Origin: Indioceanicola sp046045995
Lineage (GTDB): Bacteria > Pseudomonadota > Alphaproteobacteria > Azospirillales > Azospirillaceae
Length of the DNA: 5,812 nt
Reading direction: 5' to 3'
Assembly (NCBI GenBank): GCA_046045995.1
Contig: JBJOKR010000243.1
Coordinates: 1-5,812, forward strand
The translations under genes and the position numbers were made by a program. How positions within the stretch are numbered: position 1 is the first letter of the stretch; the number at the start of each line of letters is the position of its first letter. Positions 1 through 4,613 of the stretch are shown here, piece by piece. Below the pieces are notes generated by a model. It saw only the letters and a list, made by a program, of their open reading frames with translations. It searched no databases and was not told where the DNA came from.

Positions 1-1
1 G

Positions 2-160
2 CTGCCCCGCCGGTGGGTGGTCGAACGATCCATCGCCTGGCTCAACCGATGCCGTCGACTGGCGAAGGACCGGGAGTGCCTCAACAAAACAGCCTTGGCG
101 TTCCTGCGATGGGCCTCAATCCGACTGATGCTGCGAAAGCTCTGTCGGAAAACGAAATGA
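2..160 (+). CDS. IS5-family transposase, C-terminal fragment (5' end outside window)
   Basis: The frame is open from the window edge to TGA at 158-160 and gives 52 residues. It contains WVVERSIAWLNRCRRLAKD followed by ALAFLRWASIRLMLRKL, the characteristic C-terminal signature of IS5-family (IS427/IS1031-like) DDE transposases. The Glu in VVERS is the expected last acidic residue of the DDE triad, and the Arg/Lys-rich stretch after it is typical. In this family the protein cuts and joins IS ends during transposition. The rest of the gene lies left of the window, so whether the element is intact cannot be judged. It reads toward the iteron block and stops just before the probable IS end. Confidence 0.9.
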   Translation: MPRRWVVERSIAWLNRCRRLAKDRECLNKTALAFLRWASIRLMLRKLCRKTK

Positions 161-174
161 TCTTGGACGGACTC
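161..174. repeat. Probable right terminal inverted repeat of the IS5-family element
   Basis: After the transposase stop the sequence ends TCTTGGACGGACTC and is followed by TAA. Read inward on the minus strand it begins GAGTCCGTCC, and IS5-family ends commonly begin with GAG. The following TAA or TA would fit the short YTAR-type target duplication used by this family. The left end is outside the window, so the inverted repeat and target duplication cannot be confirmed here. Confidence 0.5.
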
Positions 175-188
175 TAAGGCCCATGAAA

Positions 189-362
189 GCCCGCCCATTT
201 TGTACACAATTGCCCCCCGCCCAGTTTGTACACGTATCCACAGGCCATCATAGCTGGCCGCCCATCTCGTACACGTGTCCACAGGGGCCCCTGCCCCTGA
301 GGTACACGTGTCCACAGATCTTCACGCCCCTCCTGTACACGGATCCCGCCCCTCCTGTACAC
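189..362 (-). repeat. Iteron array, six copies (putative plasmid replication origin)
   Basis: Six copies of a GTACAC core occur at 202-207, 228-233, 269-274, 302-307, 335-340 and 357-362. On the minus strand each reads GTGTAC, then about five variable bases, then GGGC(A/G)G or GGGGC, for example GTGTACAAAATGGGCGGG. Core-to-core spacings are 26, 41, 33, 33 and 22 bp; three of the five are multiples of 11, roughly whole helical turns. Repeated directional sites at such spacing are typical of Rep-binding iterons in iteron-controlled plasmids. No Rep gene is visible; it may lie beyond the IS on the left. The open frame across these repeats (183-464) is judged fortuitous because it simply translates the repeats. 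Confidence 0.75.
228..318 (+). repeat. Three composite iteron/DnaA-box repeats
   Basis: The 17-bp unit GTACACGTRTCCACAGR occurs at 228-244, 269-285 and 302-318. The first half is the iteron core; the second half resembles the DnaA box TTATCCACA. GTATCCACA at 234-242 matches the consensus at 8 of 9 positions. GTGTCCACA at 275-283 and 308-316 match at 7 of 9. The iteron copies at 202, 335 and 357 lack the DnaA-like half. This suggests interleaved Rep and DnaA binding, which is an inference. Confidence 0.6.
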
Positions 363-394
363 GATAGAGCTGCTAACACTCTGTTTTCACGAGG

Positions 395-403
395 TTATCC
401 GGT
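395..403 (+). other. Weak DnaA-like box
   Basis: TTATCCGGT matches the first six bases of the DnaA box TTATCCACA. It lies between the iteron array and the GAACAC repeats, in the opposite orientation to the box at 456-464. It is weak alone and is supported only by its position. Confidence 0.35.
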
Positions 404-406
404 TCA

Positions 407-445
407 GAACACATGGAACACTATAGTGAACACGATAATGAACAC
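407..445 (+). repeat. Four GAACAC direct repeats (possible Rep or Par operator)
   Basis: GAACAC occurs at 407-412, 416-421, 428-433 and 440-445, with start-to-start spacings of 9, 12 and 12 bp. It differs from the iteron core GTACAC at one base and has the same orientation. The repeats overlap a perfect palindrome CACTATAGTG (419-428), which contains a -10-like TATAGT (422-427); no convincing -35 is seen. A position between the iterons and the DnaA box suggests a second set of initiator sites or an autoregulatory operator. Which protein binds is unknown. Confidence 0.5.
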
Positions 446-455
446 AGGGGGTGTC

Positions 456-464
456 TGTGGATAA
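456..464 (-). other. Perfect consensus DnaA box
   Basis: TGTGGATAA is the exact reverse complement of the strong DnaA box TTATCCACA. It closes the repeat block and is followed by a short AT-rich stretch (461-474, ATAAATTGATTATG), a possible small unwinding region in otherwise GC-rich DNA. With the iterons it supports reading 189-474 as a plasmid origin. Confidence 0.65.
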
Positions 465-474
465 ATTGATTATG

Positions 475-679
475 GAAGAGAGAACAGCCTCGGACGAACA
501 GCGGCGGTACAGTCCCCCCGCACTGCTGTCAGTAAACATCTGACGATGAGCACCCCCGAACCGAAATCGTTCAGACCGAGCCATCACACCAGACAAAAGG
601 CAGAGAGCAGGTCTGTCCCTGCGGACGGGGTTGCGGGTGGGAGAGAGGCTTCCAGCCGGCCCGTCGCGGGAGACAGGCG
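475..679 (+). promoter_or_regulatory. Gene-free leader region upstream of the ArdC-like gene
   Basis: No convincing gene is present between the origin block and the ATG at 680. The small frames here are short, rich in Arg and Pro, and lack a good ribosome binding site. The last 41 bases (639-679) have the order GGGAGAGA-GGCT, CCGGCCCG, GGGAGACAGGCG and resemble the leader in front of the ParB gene (1841-1889). GGGAGACAGGCG at 668-679 supplies the ribosome binding site for the ArdC-like gene. No clear sigma-70 promoter was recognised. Confidence 0.45.
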
Positions 680-1837
680 ATGGATGGCTTTGCGGGGGAG
701 ATCCACGACACCACCACCCCAACCACGGAGACCGGCGAGGATAGAACGAGCGGGGCCGGGGCATCGGCTCGGGGGATTGCGCCCACTCCACCTGATCGAG
801 GGCCGCTGTACCAGGCGGTGACGGAGCGGCTGATCGGGGAGATCAGCGCCGGGCGGCTGCCCTGGGTTCAGCCCTGGCGGTCGGGTGGGCGCGCTCCGGG
901 GCTGCCGCACAATGCCGCCACCGGGCGTCCCTACCGCGGCGTCAATGTGCTGCTGCTCTGGGATGCCGTCCGACGCGGGGGCTACCCCGATCAGGCTTGG
1001 CTGACGGCGGTGCAGGCGCGGAACTGCGGCGGCAGGATCCGGCCGGGGGAGCAGGGCACCGCCATCCTCTATGCCGACCGCTTCGTGCCCGACCATTCCG
1101 CACCCGGCCGGGGTGGGCCTGGGGGAGCAGGGCCTGGCCAGGGGGCAGGAGGCGGCCGACCCGCTGGGGCGACAGGGCGGCCGGGCCCGCAGCCGGGGGC
1201 CATCTGGTTCCATCGGCACTACACGGTCTACAACATCGCCCAGTGCAGCGGCCTGCCGCCGGAGATCACGGCCGTACCGCCGGCGGTGGACCGCCGCCTG
1301 ATCCTGCCCCGCGTCGCCGCCCTGATCGCCGCCACCGGCATCACCGTCCGCATCGGCGGGGTGGAGGCCTGGTACAGCCCGCCGCTGGATCTGGTGCAGG
1401 TCCCCCCGCCCCGGGCCTTCCGGGCCCCCATCGACTGGCACCGCACCGCCCTGCACGAGCTGGCCCATGCCACCGGTCATGCCACCCGCCTGCGCCGCGA
1501 TCTCGGCGGGGTCTTCGGGTCAAAGGCCTATGCCCGGGAGGAGCTGGTGGCGGAGATGGGGTGTGCCTTCGCCTGTGCTGCCCTGGGCATCACCCCCACC
1601 GTCCGCCATGCCGATTATCTGGCCGGTTGGCTCGATGTCCTGGGCCTGGATGCGCGCCTGCTGGTCCGCAGTGCCGCCGCCGCATCCCGTGCCGCCGATT
1701 GGCTGCTGGCCCATGCCCCCCAGCCCGATTGGCGCCTGCCGACCAAGGGCCCGAGCCCGGCAGAGCTGATCACCGGCAACACCCGGGACCGGCGGTGGGG
1801 AGAGGGAGAGGCGGGTGGGGGAGGGGTGTCCGGGTGA
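680..1837 (+). CDS. ArdC-like antirestriction protein with zinc metallopeptidase domain
   Basis: This 385-residue protein has the two-domain layout of plasmid ArdC proteins. A variable Thr/Gly-rich head (1-40) precedes an N-terminal ssDNA-binding-type domain (about 43-185) with the PWVQPW motif at 61-66 and GRPYRGVN. A MPTase/SprT-like metallopeptidase domain (about 200-335) follows, with HELAHATGH at 259-267 (HExxH, His259 and His263) and EELVAEMG at 287-294, likely to supply a further ligand. ArdC proteins bind single-stranded DNA and protect incoming plasmids from restriction after conjugation, acting in the recipient cytoplasm. The start is chosen from GGGAGACAGGCG immediately before the ATG. 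Oddities are a Gly/Pro/Arg low-complexity insert at about 141-173 between the domains and a Gly-rich tail from about 367. Gene length is otherwise full. It is followed after 52 bp by the ParB gene and is probably cotranscribed with it. Confidence 0.88.
   Translation: MDGFAGEIHDTTTPTTETGEDRTSGAGASARGIAPTPPDRGPLYQAVTERLIGEISAGRLPWVQPWRSGGRAPGLPHNAATGRPYRGVNVLLLWDAVRRGGYPDQAWLTAVQARNCGGRIRPGEQGTAILYADRFVPDHSAPGRGGPGGAGPGQGAGGGRPAGATGRPGPQPGAIWFHRHYTVYNIAQCSGLPPEITAVPPAVDRRLILPRVAALIAATGITVRIGGVEAWYSPPLDLVQVPPPRAFRAPIDWHRTALHELAHATGHATRLRRDLGGVFGSKAYAREELVAEMGCAFACAALGITPTVRHADYLAGWLDVLGLDARLLVRSAAAASRAADWLLAHAPQPDWRLPTKGPSPAELITGNTRDRRWGEGEAGGGGVSG
1797..1826 (+). other. G-run cluster with G-quadruplex potential
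   Basis: The coding strand at the 3' end of the ArdC-like gene carries G runs of 4, 3, 3, 5 and 4 separated by loops of 3, 6, 1 and 1 bases. This meets the usual pattern for a G-quadruplex in DNA or mRNA. It encodes the odd Gly-rich tail of the protein and lies about 60 bp upstream of the ParB start, so it could influence expression of the downstream gene. Function is speculative. Confidence 0.4.
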
Positions 1838-1840
1838 CAG

Positions 1841-1889
1841 GGGAGAGAATGGCTCATCCCCGGCCCGGCACCACCCCAGGAGACAGGCC
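1841..1889 (+). promoter_or_regulatory. Leader and ribosome binding site of the ParB gene, similar to the ArdC leader
   Basis: GGGAGAGAATGGCT, then CCCGGCCCG, then AGGAGACAGGCC directly before the ATG. The same elements occur in the same order upstream of the ArdC-like gene (639-679), and GGAGACAGGC sits at an identical distance from both start codons. This fixes the ParB start at 1890 rather than the in-frame ATG at 1815, which lies inside the ArdC gene. Confidence 0.6.
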
Positions 1890-2570
1890 ATGGCCACGAC
1901 CCGCATCACCCTCACGCCTGCGACGTCCATCCCCTTCGACAAGCTCGTCCTCTCCCAGGCCAATGTCCGGCGCGTCAAGGCCGGCATCAGCATCGAGGAT
2001 CTCGCCGACGACATCGCCCACCGCGGCCTGCTGGCCACCCTCACCGTCCGCGTCCTGGTCGACGCCGAGGGCAACCCGACCGACCGCTACGAGGTGCCGG
2101 TCGGGGGGCGGCGCTACCGGGCCCTCCAGCATCTGGTGCGCACCCGCCGCCTCGCCCGGACCGCGCCCATCCCCTGCATCATCCGCAGTGACGGGCTGGG
2201 GGAGGAGGACAGCCTGGCGGAGAACCTGCACCGTGTCGCCCTGCACCCGCTGGACCAGTTCCGCGCCTTCCAGACCCTGGCGGAGGCCGGTCTCTCCCCG
2301 GCGGATATCGCCGCACGGTTCTTCCTGACGGAGACGGTCGTGCGCCAGCGCCTGCGGCTTGCCACCGTCTCCCCGGCCCTGCTGGAGATCTATGCCGCCG
2401 ACGGCATGACGCTGGAGCAGCTGATGGCCTTCTCCGTCTGCGACGACCACGCCCGGCAGGAGCAGGTCTGGGCCGCCTATACCCAGCCCTGTCGGTCGCC
2501 AAAAAGCCTCCCGATCCAATCCCGTCACTGCAAATCTCCGCTGATCCGTGACCAGCGGAATATTTCATGA
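1890..2570 (+). pseudogene. ParB/RepB/Spo0J-family plasmid protein, 3'-truncated
   Basis: The frame gives 226 residues. Residues 10-110 form a ParB N-terminal domain with VPVGGRRYRAL at 69-79 (the GxRRxRA box) and AENLHRVALHPLDQFRAF at 110-127 (the ENxxRxxLxPxD box). A KorB/ParB-type helix-turn-helix region follows (LSPADIAARFFLTETVVRQRL, 135-155), then the start of the next conserved block, CDDHARQEQVWAAYTQ (184-199). Related proteins from alphaproteobacterial plasmids, as I remember them, continue for several hundred residues. Here family-like sequence stops near Gln199 (2486), and the last 27 residues come from unrelated DNA. CTP and parS binding elements may survive, but the C-terminal part is gone. 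Full-length members serve in partition or related plasmid functions. It follows the ArdC gene by 52 bp with its own strong ribosome binding site. Confidence 0.8.
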
Positions 2571-2609
2571 ACTCGCCACCGGCAGGACGTGTCGTTAGAC
2601 CCCGCTTAC
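2487..2609 (-). mobile_element. Possible end fragment of an IS66-like insertion sequence
   Basis: This stretch begins exactly where ParB similarity stops, is less GC-rich than its surroundings, and ends CCCGCTTAC at 2601-2609. On the minus strand it starts GTAAGCGGGGTC; IS66-family termini characteristically begin GTAAGCG. No transposase domain is visible in the 123 bp, and the ParB side has no matching GTAAGC end, so this would be a deleted remnant. An inverted repeat CCGCTG (2538-2543) / CAGCGG (2553-2558) with a 9-nt loop lies inside. The IS family assignment rests on the terminal heptamer only. Confidence 0.35.
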
Positions 2610-2758
2610 CTCTGAGCGATGTCTGACCGAGGCAGCCGCGCCCCTGACCAGTCAAATGATTTGACCGATGCAACTGCGTTCCCGCGGTCGACATCGAATG
2701 TCACGATTCACCTGCACCTGACCGAGACCGCCCCATCGCCAGTGTCGTGAACCCGTGC
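2610..2758. other. Non-coding stretch between the truncated ParB gene and the minus-strand cluster
   Basis: No convincing reading frame or RNA gene is seen. It holds the palindrome at 2651-2665 and the 3' flank of the Atu4866-domain gene. A weak hairpin GAACCC (2749-2754) / GGGTTC (2764-2769) spans the stop codon of that gene but lacks a T tract, so it is not called a terminator. Confidence 0.4.
2651..2665. promoter_or_regulatory. Perfect 15-bp palindrome, operator-like
   Basis: GTCAAATGATTTGAC is a perfect inverted repeat with 7-bp arms and a one-base centre. Its size and AT-rich core suit a dimeric helix-turn-helix repressor (MarR- or TetR-type), but no such regulator is in the window and it does not sit in front of an obvious gene. 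It may be an orphan site left after rearrangement. Confidence 0.4.
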
Positions 2759-2974
2759 CTATGGGGTTCGCCTGAGCACCATTCCCGCATGGTAGAGAAC
2801 GCCGTCCCGGATTCGCCCATCGGCGTAGAAGCCTGTGTCGTCCCAGTATTGGATGATGTCGCCGGTGACGCGGTACCGCCCCCGCCAGGCGTTCTCACGG
2901 GTGCCGCGCGCCTCTTCGTAGCGACCGTTGTCGAGGAGCTCGTGGCGGATGTACCCGTCCTCCGTGATCCACAT
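2759..2974 (-). CDS. Atu4866-domain protein, N-terminus out of frame
   Basis: This 71-residue frame reads MWITEDGYIRHELLDNGRY, EEARGTRENAWRGRYRVTG, IQYWDDTGFYADG and VLYHAGMVLRR. This matches the small streptavidin-like beta-barrel family named after Agrobacterium Atu4866, whose function is unknown. Family-like sequence continues upstream of this ATG in the same frame (PHDHPYVG, at about 2975-2998) and stays open to a TGA just before about 3080, without any usual start codon. The true start is therefore not in this frame. Loss of one 7-bp unit of the GGGCCGG tract at 3014-3034 would join it to the upstream frame beginning at 3140 and give about 124 residues. It is the last gene of the SDR/decarboxylase cluster. 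The frame break could be decay, phase variation or a sequencing error. Confidence 0.7.
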   Translation of the reverse strand: MWITEDGYIRHELLDNGRYEEARGTRENAWRGRYRVTGDIIQYWDDTGFYADGRIRDGVLYHAGMVLRRTP

Positions 2975-3005
2975 CCCGACATAGGGGTGGTCATGAGGTT
3001 CGGTC

Positions 3006-3140
3006 TCAGCCTCGGGCCGGGGGCCGGGGGCCGGGTGGGAAGTCGGTGGTGACGAACTGGTCCTGGACCCCGGTCGCGTTCAAAAGCGCCAATCCCCCGC
3101 TGAGCAGCGTCCTGAGTACGCCATCAAGGGCAGCCTTCAT
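3006..3140 (-). other. 44-codon frame: 5' extension of the Atu4866 gene or frameshifted decarboxylase C-terminus
   Basis: The frame starts at ATG 3140, overlaps the preceding stop as ATGA (3137-3140), and ends at TGA 3006-3008. It reads MKAALDGVLRTLL, SGGLALLNATGVQDQF and a Pro-rich end. Two readings are possible. It may be an N-terminal leader for the Atu4866 protein, with Lys2 and a hydrophobic middle. Alternatively, the stretch ALDGVLRTLL...LLNATGVQDQF resembles the last helices of carboxymuconolactone decarboxylases (a xEIxEVLLQ...NAxxxxxEVF pattern), making it the displaced C-terminus of the upstream gene. I slightly favour the second. In either case the heptamer tract separates it from the Atu4866 frame. 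Confidence 0.45.
3014..3035. repeat. Heptanucleotide tandem repeat (GGGCCGG)x3
   Basis: Three perfect 7-bp units occupy 3014-3020, 3021-3027 and 3028-3034, plus one extra G. A unit of 7 changes the frame by one base when gained or lost, so this is a possible slipped-strand switch inside a gene. The + strand also fits a G-quadruplex pattern, with G runs of 3, 5, 5 and 3 and 2-base loops; such sequences are prone to replication slippage and sequencing error. Confidence 0.75.
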
Positions 3141-3472
3141 GGCATGGCATCTGGTGCATGAAGGGAAGACTGCCGATGTTCGGCGAAGACGGCCACGGCG
3201 GCGAGCTGGCGCGTGCGATCATCGAGCCCGGGCCGCGTCCATATGTCGCCGAGGGCGTAGGCCTGGGTCGCGTCGGCCAGGAAGGGGAACTCCCGGCGCA
3301 TGGATTCCAGCACCGTCCGCGGAACGCCGCCATTGAGTTTCAGGACGACATCGGCGCCCTGCTTGAGCCGTTCCTCCGTTGTCGCGGCCATGGTTGCTCC
3401 CTCCTGCGCCTGGGCGTCCGACGCCATCAGGATGCCTGCCGATAAGGCAAGCGTCGCCAGCGTACGCATCAT
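3137..3472 (-). CDS. Exported carboxymuconolactone-decarboxylase-like protein, C-terminally truncated
   Basis: From ATG 3472 the protein has 111 residues. The start is chosen because GGAG (3477-3480) lies 4 bases before it and a signal peptide begins there: MMRTLATLALSAGILMASDAQA, probable cleavage AQA|QE. The longer frame to 3559 would bury this. The mature part, ERLKQGADVV...FPFLADATQAYALGDIWTRPGLDDRTRQLAAVAVFA, matches the N-terminal half of the CMD (AhpD-like) fold, including the WTRPGLD(D/R)RTR segment. Family members normally run about 40-50 residues further to a second helical block; here the sequence turns into HRQSSLHAPDAMP and stops. No CxxC pair of the AhpD type is visible. Similar-looking proteins often accompany SDR and AraC genes, but the substrate is unknown. 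It lies 83 bp downstream of the SDR gene and overlaps the next frame by ATGA. Confidence 0.75.
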   Translation of the reverse strand: MMRTLATLALSAGILMASDAQAQEGATMAATTEERLKQGADVVLKLNGGVPRTVLESMRREFPFLADATQAYALGDIWTRPGLDDRTRQLAAVAVFAEHRQSSLHAPDAMP

Positions 3473-3555
3473 CCGTCTCCTTGTATTTGGTGTAGGGCAT
3501 AGGTGGTGTGGGGCGGCGCAATCCCGCGCCGCCATACCGGTCACCTGAGTCTTCC

Positions 3556-4416
3556 TCACTCAGCGGCGGCCGCCGCAGCATCGAAGTCGGTGGACTTGGA
3601 CAATTCGGACCATCTGGCGAGTTCCGCCTGTCTGGACTCGTAGGCCTGACAGAGATACCGGACAGCGTCCGACCCCATGGCGAGGCGCAGGGGCGGCTCA
3701 GCTTCGCGGGTCAGGCGTACAAGCGCCGCGCCGAGCTTGGCCGGGTCTCCCGCCTGCTTCCCGTTCTGCGAGCCGTAGAAGCGCTCGACCTGTTCACCAT
3801 AGCCGGCATAGTCCGCGATCCGCCTGTCGCCGTAGCGGATCGAGCTGCCATCGAGGAAGTCGGTCCGGAAGAAGCCCGGCTCGACGATGGTCACGCCGAT
3901 CCCGAAAGGCCTCACCTCGAGTGCCAGACATTCCGAGAAGCCCTCGACCGCGAACTTCGTGGCGCAGTAGATGCTGGCGATGTCGAAGCCGAGCGCGCCG
4001 CCGATGGAGGAGATGTTGAATATATGCCCGTTCCTTGACGCGCGCATATAGGGCAGCACGGCGCGGATGACGTGCATCATCCCGTGGACGTTCGTATCGA
4101 ACTGCCGCCTGATGGTCTCCGACTCGATCTCTTCGAAGACGCCGAGCTGGCCGTAACCGGCATTGTTGACCAACACATCAATGCGGCCGAACCGCACGAC
4201 AGCCTCTTCCGCTGCTGCTGCGGGGCGGTGCGCTTCGGTGACGTCGAGGGCGAGGGCCAGCACGTTTTCCGCCTCGGGCAGTGCTGCTTTCACCGTCGCC
4301 GCATCGCGGCCCGTGGCCACGACCTTTTCGCCTGCCGCAAGGGCAGCCTTTGCGATCGCGAGGCCGATGCCCCGCGATGCGCCCGTAATGAACCAGACCT
4401 TTCCGGTGTCCGCCAT
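3556..4416 (-). CDS. Classical short-chain dehydrogenase/reductase (SDR), NAD(P)-dependent
   Basis: Starting at ATG 4416 gives 286 residues, normal for this group. The start is chosen because GGAGAAGGAC lies just upstream and the Rossmann fold begins a few residues in; longer in-frame starts to 4590 would add an Arg-rich, family-unlike leader and run nearly across the divergent promoter region. Motifs are TGASRGIG at 11-18 (cofactor binding), Arg37 after the second strand (suggesting NADP(H)), Asp58-Val59, NNAG at 84-87, Asn109, Ser137, and YCATK with Tyr150 and Lys154 as the catalytic pair. PGFFRTDF follows. It should be a soluble cytoplasmic oxidoreductase acting on a carbonyl or alcohol; the substrate cannot be read from sequence. 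It is divergent from the AraC regulator at 4614 and heads the minus-strand cluster with the CMD and Atu4866 genes, which suggests AraC control. It looks intact. Confidence 0.92.
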   Translation of the reverse strand: MADTGKVWFITGASRGIGLAIAKAALAAGEKVVATGRDAATVKAALPEAENVLALALDVTEAHRPAAAAEEAVVRFGRIDVLVNNAGYGQLGVFEEIESETIRRQFDTNVHGMMHVIRAVLPYMRASRNGHIFNISSIGGALGFDIASIYCATKFAVEGFSECLALEVRPFGIGVTIVEPGFFRTDFLDGSSIRYGDRRIADYAGYGEQVERFYGSQNGKQAGDPAKLGAALVRLTREAEPPLRLAMGSDAVRYLCQAYESRQAELARWSELSKSTDFDAAAAAAE

Positions 4417-4613
4417 GTCCTTCTCCATCAGTGCCGGGGCGGGCCGGGATTGCCCCCCGTCACGACGCGAAATGGTGGGGGCGGCAAGCGAGGCGGTAGA
4501 CCGATTCCCCGGGATACTTGCCTGATCCTCCGCTCGTGTCGCAATCCTGTTGATCCGTCCGATGCGGAGCGCGACAAGGTTCAGTATCACAGGCCAACGA
4601 GCAAGGGGGGCGG
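4417..4613. promoter_or_regulatory. Divergent intergenic region between the SDR and AraC genes
   Basis: The 197 bp separate two divergently read genes and should hold both promoters and the AraC-family binding sites. Candidate -10-like sequences are TCAGTATCAC (4581-4590, + strand) and AAGTAT on the minus strand near 4520; neither has a convincing -35. The AraC gene has a G-rich ribosome binding site (AAGGGGGGCGG, 4603-4613). No clear repeat pair for an AraC dimer was recognised by eye. Confidence 0.45.

Noticed and set aside
183..464. 93-residue open frame across the iterons
   Set aside because: Its translation only reflects the DNA repeats, it has no ribosome binding site, and iteron spacing is not kept in multiples of three.
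584..1480. 298-residue minus-strand frame opposite the ArdC-like gene
   Set aside because: It is the antisense shadow of a clearly recognisable gene, rich in Arg/Gly/Pro, with no family motif.
997..2328. 443-residue plus-strand frame
   Set aside because: It spans two recognisable genes in another frame and has a Pro/Arg/Ser composition typical of high-GC shadows.
1854..2528. 224-residue minus-strand frame opposite the ParB gene
   Set aside because: Antisense to a clear ParB domain, with shadow-like composition.
2749..2769. Hairpin GAACCC/GGGTTC at the end of the Atu4866 gene as a terminator
   Set aside because: The stem overlaps the stop codon, is short, and has no T tract on either side.
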